Shown here in pieces: positions 32,818 to 41,256 of a stretch of DNA of 64,000 nucleotides. The notes beneath the pieces are model-generated. The model was not told the origin of the DNA. It saw nothing but the letters and a program-made list of their open reading frames with translations, and searched no databases. Made by a program: the position numbers and the translations under genes. How positions within the stretch are numbered: position 1 is the stretch's first letter; the number at the start of each line of letters is the position of its first letter. Source of the stretch: Urbifossiella sp046350095 (GTDB lineage: Bacteria > Planctomycetota > Planctomycetia > Gemmatales > Gemmataceae); NCBI GenBank assembly GCA_046350095.1, contig JAXMBA010000007.1, positions 376,514 through 440,513 on the forward strand, given 5' to 3'.

Positions 32818-32832
32818 ATAAGCCGGGCTTAT
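32818..32832. promoter_or_regulatory. LysR-type box ATAAGCCGGGCTTAT
   Basis: A perfect 15-bp palindrome containing T-N11-A, the consensus of LysR-type regulator sites. It overlaps the stop of the LysR gene and lies about 95 bp before the cupin start. It is a candidate site through which the adjacent LysR protein controls the selenoprotein operon. Confidence 0.5.
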
Positions 32833-33752
32833 GGGGCCAGATCGGGGACGGGGTTGGCGTCGAGGAAGTTCAAGAACAACCGGGCCGGGAGGGGCGGCAC
32901 CCGCCTGCGGTCCTGCACCACGAACATATCCCGGTCGCAGTGGATGTCCTCGACAACAAGGGCGTGCAGCGTGCCGGACTTGATCTCCCTCTGAACGGCG
33001 AGTACGGACATGACCGCTACGCCGACGCCCCGGTGGAGAGCTTCCTTGATGGCCTCGTTGCTGCCGAGTTCGAGGGCGACCCGGAGTTCGGCCAGCGACC
33101 GCCCGACCCGATCCAGTGACTTCTCGAAGCAGTGCCGTAGGCCAGACCCGGCTTCCCGCAAGACGAGCGGGTGGGCGGCGAGTTGATCCACCGTGACCTT
33201 CTTGAGCTTGGCGAGGGCGTGGCCGGGCGGGGCCACCAGCACCATGCGGTCGCTGGTGAGGAACTTGTACTCGAAGTTCGGGCCATCGGTCTTCCGCCCC
33301 ACCAGCCCCACGCTGACCTCGCCCCGCTCCACCTGTCCCATCACGGCCATGCTGTCACTGACGGCGGCACGAACCCGGACGTGCGGGTACTTCTGGCCGA
33401 ACACGGACAGCAGGGCCGGGAGCAGGTGTTCGCCGGGGATCGAACTGGCGGCGATCTCCAGTTCCCCGGCGACCAGGGGTTCGTGGCCGGTGACTTCCCG
33501 CCGGGCTTCCCGGTGCAGGTCGATGATCCGCTGGGCGTAGGCGTAGAGCGTCCGCCCGGCCTCGGTCAGCAGCACCCGACCGCCGCGGCGGGTGAATAAG
33601 CTCTTGTCGAGCGTTTTTTCGAGGGCCTGGATGCGTTGACTGACCGCCGCCTGGGTCAAGCCGAGGGCCTTCGCCGCTCCCGTGAAACTGCTCAACTCGG
33701 CAGCAACCGAGAAGGTTTCTAAATGCGGCAGTTGAGCAGACCCGTCATCCAC
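32829..33752 (-). CDS. LysR-family transcriptional regulator
   Basis: 307 residues from a GTG at 33752 (GGTGAG upstream; the frame opens at 33863). The N-terminal helix-turn-helix is plain: LETFSVAAELSSFTGAAKAL and GLTQAAVSQRIQALEKTL. The effector domain follows (GELEIAASSIPGEHLLPALL, then VSVGLVGRKTDGPNFEY). The organisation resembles the CysB/CysR-like branch. It lies immediately upstream of, and in the same direction as, the cupin and selenoprotein genes, and divergent from the Cys-rich gene at 33915. Its effector may be an oxyanion, but this is not shown by the sequence. Confidence 0.9.
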   Translation of the reverse strand: MDDGSAQLPHLETFSVAAELSSFTGAAKALGLTQAAVSQRIQALEKTLDKSLFTRRGGRVLLTEAGRTLYAYAQRIIDLHREARREVTGHEPLVAGELEIAASSIPGEHLLPALLSVFGQKYPHVRVRAAVSDSMAVMGQVERGEVSVGLVGRKTDGPNFEYKFLTSDRMVLVAPPGHALAKLKKVTVDQLAAHPLVLREAGSGLRHCFEKSLDRVGRSLAELRVALELGSNEAIKEALHRGVGVAVMSVLAVQREIKSGTLHALVVEDIHCDRDMFVVQDRRRVPPLPARLFLNFLDANPVPDLAP

Positions 33753-33847
33753 GATCTCACCGCTTGTACGGTAGGACACCACCCAAGTGACTATCAACCT
33801 ACGGGTTGAGAACCGCCGGCGTCGATCCGAACGGTGGCGTGGTCGAG

Positions 33848-33876
33848 TTGACGCCGGTTGCACGGCCCGGTACGCT
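33848..33876 (+). promoter_or_regulatory. Promoter of the Cys-rich gene and efflux operon at 33.9-39.7 kb
   Basis: TTGACG (33848-33853) and TACGCT (33871-33876) are separated by 17 bases, with TATGCTTG immediately beyond as an alternative -10. The ATG of the Cys-rich gene is 39 bases downstream. Confidence 0.55.
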
Positions 33877-33914
33877 ATGCTTGTTCTGACCCGAACGTTG
33901 GACGAAGGTCATTC

Positions 33915-34379
33915 ATGCTCCGGGCGGTGCTCACCATCCTGCTCGCCTTGCCGATGCTCGTGCCCCAGGGCATGTGCCTCCGCAAGTTCGACTGCATGGG
34001 GTGGCTCCTCCGAACACCGACCCCGGCCACCTCGCCCGTCCGCATTGAGCGGGCCGACGCGGGGCACCCGCCGAGTTGCCGGTGCGGCTGCCAGGAGCGG
34101 GCAGGCCAGGAGCCTGACGAGGGCATCCGCTCGGCGGACGACCTTAACGTCCGTCACGCCCCGCCGCCCCCTCAAGAAGAACCGTGCTGCCCGGCGGTCT
34201 GCAAGTCGAAGCTCGACAAGATCGTGCAGGTCGAGAACCCGGAGCCGGTCGGGGAGGCCGTCTTCGTCGGGTTCGCACCCGCTCCAGCTACCCACACCTG
34301 CACGCCCCCGCCGCACCGCACGTCCGTCATTCTCAACGCCCCACCGCGTTACATTTCGTTCTGCACGTTCCTGATCTGA
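33915..34379 (+). CDS. Small exported Cys-rich protein, family member 3
   Basis: 154 residues. Signal peptide (AVLTILLALPMLVPQGMCLR), several Cys pairs (CRCGCQE, CCPAVCKSK), a Pro-rich stretch, the segment AVFVGFAPAPATHTC and the hydrophobic end YISFCTFLI. Layout and length match members at 26881, 29052, 58175 and 58780. Here it opens an operon with the adaptor at 34529 and the CzcA-type pump. It probably binds metal in the periplasm; no known family is recognised. Confidence 0.65.
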   Translation: MLRAVLTILLALPMLVPQGMCLRKFDCMGWLLRTPTPATSPVRIERADAGHPPSCRCGCQERAGQEPDEGIRSADDLNVRHAPPPPQEEPCCPAVCKSKLDKIVQVENPEPVGEAVFVGFAPAPATHTCTPPPHRTSVILNAPPRYISFCTFLI

Positions 34380-34528
34380 TCCCGTCGGTCCCCTCGTTCG
34401 CGGTGGCGACCCGTCGGGGTCGCCCCACGCCGCCGTAATCACACTTACCACCCGTTCTCGCCCTCCCCGCTCGTCCGGGTCGATGTGGGCGTGCAGCCAA
34501 ACTCATACCCCTGCCGGGAGGTCGTCCG

Positions 34529-36157
34529 GTGCTCGACACGTTACCCCAGCCCCTCGCACGCACTGAGCCGTCCGTGGCACCCGCCCCCCGCCGCCCGTCC
34601 CGTGCGGTGGGGGTGGTGCGGCGGGTGGCACGAGCCGTTCCGCCGCTGTTCGTCTTCTCGGCCTTAGCTGGGCTGCTCGTGTGGGGCCACAAGACGGGCT
34701 GGGTGATCCCCAAGTTCTCGTCCCTCGCCGGGGCGAAGGCGGCGGACAAGGCGGACTGGTGCGACGAGCACAGCGTCCCGGAGTCCGCGTGCGTCGAGTG
34801 CAACCCCGGCCTGCTCCCCCGCCCGAAGGCGTTCGGCTGGTGTAAGACGCACGGGGTCCACGACTGCCCGCTCTGCCACCCGGAGGTGGCCCAGGTGGGC
34901 AAGCGGGCCGTGGTGACGGACGCCGACCGGGACCGGGCCAGGCGGGCGTTGGAGTTCACCGACCGCACCGAAAACGCCAGCCGGTGCAGCCATCACAAAC
35001 GACGCATCCAGTACGCCAGCATCGAGGCGGTCGAGAAGGCCGGGATCGAGGTCGAGCCGGTGTGGACGGGGCCGGTGGTCGAGGTCGTCGGCGGCACCGG
35101 GGAGATCGTCTACGACCAGGCCCGCACCGCCCGGCTCTCGACCCGCGTGCCCGGCACCGTGTTCCGGGCGTTCAAGCAGGTGGGCGACCGAGTGCGGGAG
35201 GGGGAGGTCGTCGGGCTGGTGGACGCCGCCGACGTGGGCCGGGCTAAGGCCGACCTGCTGCACGCACTCGTCCAGGTCCGCCTCAAGCAGCGGGTCGTGG
35301 AGGGGCTGAAGTCGTCCGGCGGGGCGGTCCCCGGTCGGACCATCACCGAGGCCGAAGCCGGGGTCAGCGAGGCCCGCATCCGGCTGACGAGTTCCCAGCA
35401 AGCCCTGACCAACCTGGGGCTGCCGGTCGGCCTCGAAGACCTGGAGCGGGTGCCGGAAGACCAACTCGCCGGGAAGCTCCACTTCCTCGGCCTGCCGAAG
35501 TCGATGGCCGACGCCCTCGACGCCAAGGCCACCACAGGCAACCTGCTGCCGTTGGTCGCCCCGTTCGACGGCGTGGTGGCGTCCCGCGACGTGGTGGCCG
35601 GGGAAGTAGTCGAGATGACCAAGGTGCTGTTCGTCGTGGTGGACGCCCGGAAGATGTGGGCGAACCTCGACCTGCGGCTGGAGGACGTGCGGGCGGTCGC
35701 CCTCGGCCAGCCCGTCCGGTTCCTGCCGGACGGGGCCAGGTCGGAGGTCGTCGGTGCGGTGTCCTGGATCAGCGGCGAGGCCGACCACAAGACCCGGACG
35801 GTGCGGGTGCGGGCCGTGCTGGACAACGCCGACGGGCGGCTGCGGGCCAACACCTTCGGGTCGGGGCGGGTGATCCTGCGGGACGAGAAGGAGGCCGTCG
35901 TTGTCCCCGCCGGGGCGGTCCATTGGGAGGGCTGCTGCCACGTCGTCTTCGTCCGGGACAAGAGCTACCTGGCGGACGGGTCGCCCAAGGTGTTCCACGT
36001 CCGCACGGTGCGAGTCGGGGCCAGGACCGACAAGCAGACCGAGATCATCGCCGGGGTGCTGCCGGGCGAGGTGGTGGCCGTGAAGGGGAGTGCCGCCATG
36101 CGTGCCGAACTGCTGAAGAACAACCTGGGTGAAGGGTGCGACTGCTGCAAGAAGTGA
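34529..36157 (+). CDS. czcB: RND adaptor with N-terminal Cys/His metal motifs
   Basis: 542 residues from a GTG with GGGAGG upstream. After a membrane segment (LFVFSALAGLLVWGHKTGWV) there are two copies of a Cys/His motif: WCDEHSVPESACVEC and WCKTHGVHDCPLC. The lipoyl halves (VPGTVFRAFKQVGDRVREGE; VVASRDVVAGEVVEMTKVLF), helical hairpin and barrel of an RND adaptor follow, and the C-terminus ends in a Cys cluster (CDCCKK). The extra motifs recur in the lipoprotein at 39319. It connects with the pump starting 9 bases downstream; no outer-membrane channel gene accompanies it. Confidence 0.88.
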   Translation: MLDTLPQPLARTEPSVAPAPRRPSRAVGVVRRVARAVPPLFVFSALAGLLVWGHKTGWVIPKFSSLAGAKAADKADWCDEHSVPESACVECNPGLLPRPKAFGWCKTHGVHDCPLCHPEVAQVGKRAVVTDADRDRARRALEFTDRTENASRCSHHKRRIQYASIEAVEKAGIEVEPVWTGPVVEVVGGTGEIVYDQARTARLSTRVPGTVFRAFKQVGDRVREGEVVGLVDAADVGRAKADLLHALVQVRLKQRVVEGLKSSGGAVPGRTITEAEAGVSEARIRLTSSQQALTNLGLPVGLEDLERVPEDQLAGKLHFLGLPKSMADALDAKATTGNLLPLVAPFDGVVASRDVVAGEVVEMTKVLFVVVDARKMWANLDLRLEDVRAVALGQPVRFLPDGARSEVVGAVSWISGEADHKTRTVRVRAVLDNADGRLRANTFGSGRVILRDEKEAVVVPAGAVHWEGCCHVVFVRDKSYLADGSPKVFHVRTVRVGARTDKQTEIIAGVLPGEVVAVKGSAAMRAELLKNNLGEGCDCCKK

Positions 36158-36166
36158 GGCCCGACC

Positions 36167-39100
36167 GTGCTCAACTGGATCATCGAAACGTCGCTCCGGC
36201 ACCGCCTCGCCGTCATCCTCGGCTCGCTGGCCTTAGCCGCCGCCGGGGTGTGGTCGATGCGGCACCTGGACATCGACGCCTTCCCGGACACGACCCCGGT
36301 GCAGGTGCAGGTCAACACCGTCGCTCCGGCCCTCGGCCCGGAAGAAGTCGAGCAGCAGATCACCTTCCCGGTCGAGCAGGCGTTGAGCGGCCTGCCACGG
36401 CTGCGGACGCTCCGGTCGGTGTCCAAGTTCGGGTTCTCGCAGGTGGTGCTGGTGTTCGAGGACGGCACCGACATCTACTTCGCCCGGCAGGTGGTGAACG
36501 AGCGGCTCGGCGGCGTCCAACTGCCGGTCGGGATCGACCGCCCGAAGATGGGGCCGACCAGCACCGGGCTGGGCGAGGTGTTCCACTACGTCGTCACCGG
36601 CAAGGGGGACGACGCGACCCACCTCCGCACCGTCCACGACTGGATCGTCAAGCCGCAGATGCGGACGGTGCCGGGGACCGCCGAGGTCAACTCCTGGGGC
36701 GGGTTCGAGAAGCAGTACCAGGTCCGCATCGACCCCGACCGGCTGGTCAAGTACGGGTTGACCTTCGAGCAGGTGGTCGAGGCCCTCCAGAAGAACAACC
36801 GCAACGTTGGCGGCGGCACCGTCCGCCGGGGCGGGACGATGCTCGTCGTCCACGGGCTGGGGCGGACGGCGACCGTCGAGCAGATCAAGAACATCGTCGT
36901 CACCGCCCACGACGGCAGGCCCGTCCGGGTGCGGGACGTGGCCGAGGTCGAGGTCGGCAGCGAGGTCCGGCGGGGGGCGGTCACGGCGGACGGCAAGGGG
37001 GAGGTGGTCCTGGGCCTCGGCTTCATGACGATGGGGGAGAACACGCACGAAGTCACCTGGGCGATGAAGCACAAGCTGGACGAGGTGCGGCCCACGCTCC
37101 CGCCGGGGGTGGAGGCGAAGCCGGTGTACGACCGGACGGAACTGGTCGATCACGTCATCAGGACCGTGCGGAACAACCTGCTCGAAGGCGGGCTGCTGGT
37201 CGTCGCCGTCCTGTTCGCCTTCCTCGGCAGGCTGCGGGCGGCGGGGATCGTCGCCCTCGCCATCCCCCTGTCCATGCTGTTCGCGTTCAGCGGGATGCTC
37301 CGGTTCGGGGTCGCCGCCAGCCTGCTCAGCCTGGGGGCCATCGACTTCGGGCTGGTGGTCGATAGCAGCGTCGTGATGGTCGAGAACTGCGTCCGGCACC
37401 TCGCCCACAACCCGGCGGGCAAGAGCAAGCGGGAGGTGGTCCGGGACGCGGCCCTGGAGGTCCGCAGGCCGACGCTGTTCGGGGAACTCATCATCATGAT
37501 CGTCTACCTCCCGATCCTGACGCTCGAAGGGGTCGAGGGGAAGCTGTTCCGCCCGATGGCGTTGACCGTGATCTTCGCCCTGATCGGCTCGATGGTGTTG
37601 TCGCTGACACTGATGCCGGTGCTGGCGAGCCTCCTCCTGCCGAAGAAGATCGCGGAGCGTGAGCCGTGGTTGATGCGGTTGGCCCACGCCGTCCACGCCC
37701 CGATCCTGCGGCTGTGCATGAACCACAAGCTGGCGGTGGTCGGGTTCGCTCTGTGCCTGCTGGTGGTGGCGTTCGGCATGATCGCCCCGAATCTCGGCAC
37801 GGAGTTCGTCCCCCGGCTGTCCGAGGGGGCGGTGGTGGTGAACGTGGTGCGGCTCGCCGGCACCGACCTGGACGAGTCGATCCGGTCGAACACGGAGATG
37901 GAGCGGGCGATCCTCGCGGCCTTCCCGGACGAGGTGGAACACGTCTGGAGCCGGGTCGGGTCCGCCGAGGTCGCCACCGACCCGATGGGGCTGGAACTGA
38001 CCGACATCTTCATCACGTTCAAGCCCCGCGAGCGGTGGACGAGGGCCACGACCCAGGACGAACTGACGGCCAAGATCGACCGGGAGTTGAAGAACCACCT
38101 GGGCCAGCGGCTCGCCTACATGCAGCCCATCGAGATGCGGCTGAACGAGATGACTTCGGGCGTCCGGGCCGACGTGGGCGTGAAGCTGTACGGCGACGAC
38201 TTCGCCGTGCTGACGGCCAAGGCGAAGGAGATCGAGGCGGTGCTGCGGACAGTCCCCGGCGTGGCCGACCTCGCCGTCGAGCAGGTGACGGGCCAGCCGG
38301 TGTTGCAGGTGAAGATCAAGCAGGACGAGATCGCCCGCTACGGCGTCCCCGCCCAGGCCGTCCTCGACCTCGTGGAGTGCATCGGGTCGAAGCCGGTGGG
38401 CGAGGTCGTAGAAGGGCAGTACCGCTTCCCGCTGGCCCTCCGGCTCCCCGACGGCCACCGGGCCGACCCGGAGGCCATCGGCAAGATGCTGGTCGCGGCC
38501 CCGTCCGGCGAACGCATCCCGCTGTCCCGGCTGGCGACCGTCGAGTTGACCGAGGGGCCGTCCACGATCACGCGGGAGTGGAGCCAGCGGCGGATCACAG
38601 TCACCTGCAACGTGCGGGGCCGCGACCTGGGCGGGTTCGTGGCCGAGGCCCAGAGGCGGGTGGCCGAGGACGTGCGGCTCCCACCGGGCCGCTACCACGT
38701 CGCCTGGGGCGGGCAGTTCGAGCACCTCCAGCGGGCCAACGCCCGGCTGCTGATCGTCGTGCCGGTGGCGTTCGTGCTGATCTTCGGGCTGCTGTACATG
38801 ACCTACGGCAGCGTCCTCGACGCCCTCCGGGTGTTCACCGGCGTCCCGTTCGCCTGGGTGGGGGGCATCGTCGCCCTGTGGCTGCGGGACATGCCGTTCT
38901 CGGTGTCCGCCGCGGTGGGGTTCGTCGCCCTGTCCGGGGTGGCCGTGATGGACGACATGATCCTCGTGTCCTACGTCCGGCAACTGCGGGCGAGGGGGGT
39001 GCGGCTGGACGAGGCGGTGCGGCAGGCTGCGACCACCCGGCTGCGGCCCGTGCTGATGACGACGCTGGTGGCGTGCCTCGGCTTCCTGCCGATGGCGTTC

Positions 39101-39322
39101 GGCACCGGCGTCGGGGCCGAGGTGCAGCGGCCCCTCGCCACGGTCGTCATCGGCGGCGTGATCGGGGCGATGGTGATGTCGCTGTTGGTGCTGCGAGTTC
39201 TGTACTCGGTGTTCCAGATGCCCTTCCGGGGCCGTTCCGACCGTCCGGCGGCAGTCGCCCCGGAGCCGGCGGTCGAGCCGATCCCGGCGGGCGGTTCCAC
39301 TCTTCAGGAGGCGGTGCGATGA
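36167..39322 (+). CDS. czcA: CzcA-type RND efflux pump
   Basis: 1051 residues from a GTG. Twelve membrane segments. The relay helix is LGAIDFGLVVDSSVVMVENC with Asp393, Asp399 and Glu406 at the spacing of CzcA D402/D408/E415, the pattern of Zn/Co/Ni pumps. Other conserved parts are IDAFPDTTPVQVQVNT, GIDRPKMGPTSTGLGEVFHY and LSGVAVMDDMILVSYVRQL. It probably expels divalent cations, in contrast to the Cu-type helix of the two other pumps. The last four bases overlap the lipoprotein gene. Confidence 0.93.
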   Translation: MLNWIIETSLRHRLAVILGSLALAAAGVWSMRHLDIDAFPDTTPVQVQVNTVAPALGPEEVEQQITFPVEQALSGLPRLRTLRSVSKFGFSQVVLVFEDGTDIYFARQVVNERLGGVQLPVGIDRPKMGPTSTGLGEVFHYVVTGKGDDATHLRTVHDWIVKPQMRTVPGTAEVNSWGGFEKQYQVRIDPDRLVKYGLTFEQVVEALQKNNRNVGGGTVRRGGTMLVVHGLGRTATVEQIKNIVVTAHDGRPVRVRDVAEVEVGSEVRRGAVTADGKGEVVLGLGFMTMGENTHEVTWAMKHKLDEVRPTLPPGVEAKPVYDRTELVDHVIRTVRNNLLEGGLLVVAVLFAFLGRLRAAGIVALAIPLSMLFAFSGMLRFGVAASLLSLGAIDFGLVVDSSVVMVENCVRHLAHNPAGKSKREVVRDAALEVRRPTLFGELIIMIVYLPILTLEGVEGKLFRPMALTVIFALIGSMVLSLTLMPVLASLLLPKKIAEREPWLMRLAHAVHAPILRLCMNHKLAVVGFALCLLVVAFGMIAPNLGTEFVPRLSEGAVVVNVVRLAGTDLDESIRSNTEMERAILAAFPDEVEHVWSRVGSAEVATDPMGLELTDIFITFKPRERWTRATTQDELTAKIDRELKNHLGQRLAYMQPIEMRLNEMTSGVRADVGVKLYGDDFAVLTAKAKEIEAVLRTVPGVADLAVEQVTGQPVLQVKIKQDEIARYGVPAQAVLDLVECIGSKPVGEVVEGQYRFPLALRLPDGHRADPEAIGKMLVAAPSGERIPLSRLATVELTEGPSTITREWSQRRITVTCNVRGRDLGGFVAEAQRRVAEDVRLPPGRYHVAWGGQFEHLQRANARLLIVVPVAFVLIFGLLYMTYGSVLDALRVFTGVPFAWVGGIVALWLRDMPFSVSAAVGFVALSGVAVMDDMILVSYVRQLRARGVRLDEAVRQAATTRLRPVLMTTLVACLGFLPMAFGTGVGAEVQRPLATVVIGGVIGAMVMSLLVLRVLYSVFQMPFRGRSDRPAAVAPEPAVEPIPAGGSTLQEAVR

Positions 39323-39696
39323 CGAAGACGACGTTCCGGGCGTGGGCCTGCGGCCTGCTGGTGCCGGTGCTCATGGCCCTGACCGGGTGCGGTCAGGAGC
39401 CGGCGAAGACCGAACAGGCCAAGGCCACCACGCCCGACAAGGCGGCGAAGAAGGCCGACGACCACAGCCATTGGTGGTGCGGCGAGCACGGCATCCCGGA
39501 GGAGGAGTGCAGCATGTGCTCGGCCAAGGTCGCCAAGGCGTGCAAGGCGAACGGCGACTGGTGCGAGAAGCACGACCGGGCGAAGTCGCAGTGCTTCATC
39601 TGCGACCCGTCCCTGAAGGAGAAGTTCGCGGCCAAGTACCGGGCCAAGTACGGCAAGGAGCCGCCGCCCGTCGATGAGGAAGACGCCAAGAAGTGA
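39319..39696 (+). CDS. Lipoprotein with duplicated WC-x-(E/K)-H Cys motif
   Basis: 125 residues. Lipoprotein signal (LLVPVLMALTGCGQ), a Lys-rich linker, then WCGEHGIPEEECSMC and WCEKHDRAKSQCFIC, the same motif as in the adaptor at 34529, and a basic/acidic tail. One Cys-His and two further Cys in each copy suggest two tetrahedral metal sites. ATGA overlap with the pump gene. It may deliver or buffer the ion for this efflux system; function is inferred. Confidence 0.75.
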   Translation: MTKTTFRAWACGLLVPVLMALTGCGQEPAKTEQAKATTPDKAAKKADDHSHWWCGEHGIPEEECSMCSAKVAKACKANGDWCEKHDRAKSQCFICDPSLKEKFAAKYRAKYGKEPPPVDEEDAKK

Positions 39697-39714
39697 GTGC
39701 CGGCCTCGCAGGCA

Positions 39715-39750
39715 CCCGTCGGCCAGGCCCGGTCTGGGCGGGCCGACGGG
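39715..39750. terminator. Hairpin between convergent genes
   Basis: CCCGTCGGCC (39715-39724) pairs perfectly with GGCCGACGGG (39741-39750). It lies between the ends of the plus-strand efflux operon (39696) and the minus-strand HMA gene (39762), so it could stop transcription from both sides, though neither side has a clear T tract. Confidence 0.55.
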
Positions 39751-39761
39751 TCGTACCCTCG

Positions 39762-40547
39762 TTACGAGTGAACGCTCACGAGCGTGACCGCCGCCATCGC
39801 GGCCATCAGCCCGTCCTCAGCCAGCGTGACGTAGGACATGGGCAGGTTGAACACCGCCCCCAAGCAGGCACACCGGATTTTCCGCCGGGCGAGTAGTGTC
39901 TTCACCACCCCGACCGTGCCGACCGACATCACGACCAGCGTGACCGCGTTCGTGACGGTCGGCTGGAACCCGGACAGGTACGCGGCTCCGAGCAGCAGTT
40001 CGATGAACGGGTACGCGAACCCGTAGGCCCGCCACCGCCCGGCGATCACGTCGTACCCGGCGTAGGCGTCCGCGAACGCCCGCACGTCGAGCAGCTTGAA
40101 GAACGCGAAGGCCAGGAAGAACCCGCCCATGAACCGGGTCATCGCCCGCGGCCAGTCGAACGCCCCCGCCGCCACCTCCAGCAGCCCGGTGCCGAGCAGC
40201 AGGAACCCGAACAGCAGGAAGATCGGGTAGTAGCTCGTCCGCGGCTCGGCGTTCGCCGGGGTGGTCGCCGGGGCCGGCTTCGGGTCGGGACGGGCGTGGG
40301 CGGGGCCGGTCCCGTTGACGAGATCGCGGGGCGGGCCGACCTCGCCCAGCACCTTGAAGCCCGCTGCCGCCACCAGCCGCCCGACGGCATCGGCCCCGAC
40401 GCCCTCGCCCTCGACCGTCAGCACCTTGTCGGGGTTGTTGGTGTCCACCGACCACCGCCTGATCCGGCCCTCGCCGTTCAGGTGCGGCGTCACCGCGGCC
40501 ACGCAGCGTCCGCAGTTCAGGTTCGTCTTGTACTTGGTTTCCGTCAT
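39762..40547 (-). CDS. HMA-domain and MauE/DoxX-like membrane fusion protein
   Basis: 261 residues from the ATG at 40547. The N-terminal 70 residues form a heavy-metal-associated domain with the motif NCGRCVAAV (a CxxC variant of GMTCxxC). After a Pro-rich linker, four membrane segments follow (IFLLFGFLLLGTGLLEVAAG; FMGGFFLAFAFFKLLDV; FIELLLGAAYLSGF; AVTLVVMSVGTVGVV) and the Cys pair IRCACLGAVFNLP, as in MauE/DoxX-like proteins that feed electrons to thiol systems. A MerR-type operator lies just upstream. A role in copper-dependent thiol transfer across the membrane is plausible but inferred. Confidence 0.8.
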   Translation of the reverse strand: MTETKYKTNLNCGRCVAAVTPHLNGEGRIRRWSVDTNNPDKVLTVEGEGVGADAVGRLVAAAGFKVLGEVGPPRDLVNGTGPAHARPDPKPAPATTPANAEPRTSYYPIFLLFGFLLLGTGLLEVAAGAFDWPRAMTRFMGGFFLAFAFFKLLDVRAFADAYAGYDVIAGRWRAYGFAYPFIELLLGAAYLSGFQPTVTNAVTLVVMSVGTVGVVKTLLARRKIRCACLGAVFNLPMSYVTLAEDGLMAAMAAVTLVSVHS

Positions 40548-40598
40548 TGCACCGTCCTCGGTCAACAGTCCTGTCCGGTTCTGCCCGGACAACGGTGC

Positions 40599-40630
40599 AG
40601 TCTACGCCCCGTACCGTACTACGGAGTCAA
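40599..40630 (-). promoter_or_regulatory. MerR/CueR-type promoter-operator 1
   Basis: On the minus strand TTGACT (40630-40625) and TAGACT (40604-40599) are separated by 20 bases, an overlong spacer containing the dyad CCGTA-N6-TACGG. This is the structure of promoters activated by MerR-family metal regulators. It serves the HMA-MauE gene starting at 40547. Confidence 0.75.
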
Positions 40631-40740
40631 GCCGATTTACTGCTAATCCGACCGGAGTTCCTCAACCCGCCGCGGCGGGGTGTGACGTTTGCAACCGAAT
40701 TCCGCTGTCGCCCGTCAATCCCCCGACCGCGGAGTTTACG

Positions 40741-41205
40741 ATGCGTCTCTTGCTCGTGGCCTTTGTCGCCCTTCCCCTCGGTGCCGTCTCCGTCAACAGC
40801 CAGGACCGGCCCGCCACCCCCGCCCAGCCCGGTGCCACCGGCGGGCACGACGCCGCCTTCGAGCAGTGTGCCAAGGCGTGCGACGACTGTGCCCGCGTGT
40901 GCGACAAGTGTTCCGCCCACTGTGCCAAGCTGCTGGCCGACGGCAAGAAGGAGCACCTGAAGACCCTCCAGACGTGCCAGGACTGCTCCACCGTCTGCTC
41001 GGCGGCGTCGTGCGTGGTCGCCAAGGGCGGTCCGTTCTCCGACCTCATCTGCACCGCCTGTGCGGACGCCTGCAAGCGGTGCGGGGACGAGTGCGACAAG
41101 ATGAAGGACGACCCGATGATGAAGCAGTGTGCGGACGAGTGCCGCAAGTGCGAGAAGGCGTGCCGGGATATGCTCCAGCACACCGGCCAGGGCGGGAAGA
41201 AGTGA
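40741..41205 (+). CDS. Exported four-helix copper-storage protein, Csp1-like
   Basis: 154 residues. Signal peptide (MRLLLVAFVALPLGAVSVNS) then four helices studded with Cys in CxxxC spacing: FEQCAKACDDCARVCDKCSA, TLQTCQDCSTVCSAASC, CTACADACKRCGDECDKM and CADECRKCEKACRDML. This is the four-helix-bundle Csp family that stores many Cu(I) ions in its core. The exported form would hold copper in the periplasm. It is divergent from the operator at 40599 and convergent with the regulator at 41257. Confidence 0.88.
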   Translation: MRLLLVAFVALPLGAVSVNSQDRPATPAQPGATGGHDAAFEQCAKACDDCARVCDKCSAHCAKLLADGKKEHLKTLQTCQDCSTVCSAASCVVAKGGPFSDLICTACADACKRCGDECDKMKDDPMMKQCADECRKCEKACRDMLQHTGQGGKK

Positions 41206-41256
41206 CCGCCGCTCGGAGTGACCGGCGGGCGGCTCCCGGCCAGGACGCCACGCCGG

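Noticed and set aside
36233..38983. 916-codon minus-strand frame opposite the CzcA-type pump
   Set aside because: Low-complexity His/Asp/Gln-rich composition typical of antisense frames; the plus-strand pump is unmistakable.
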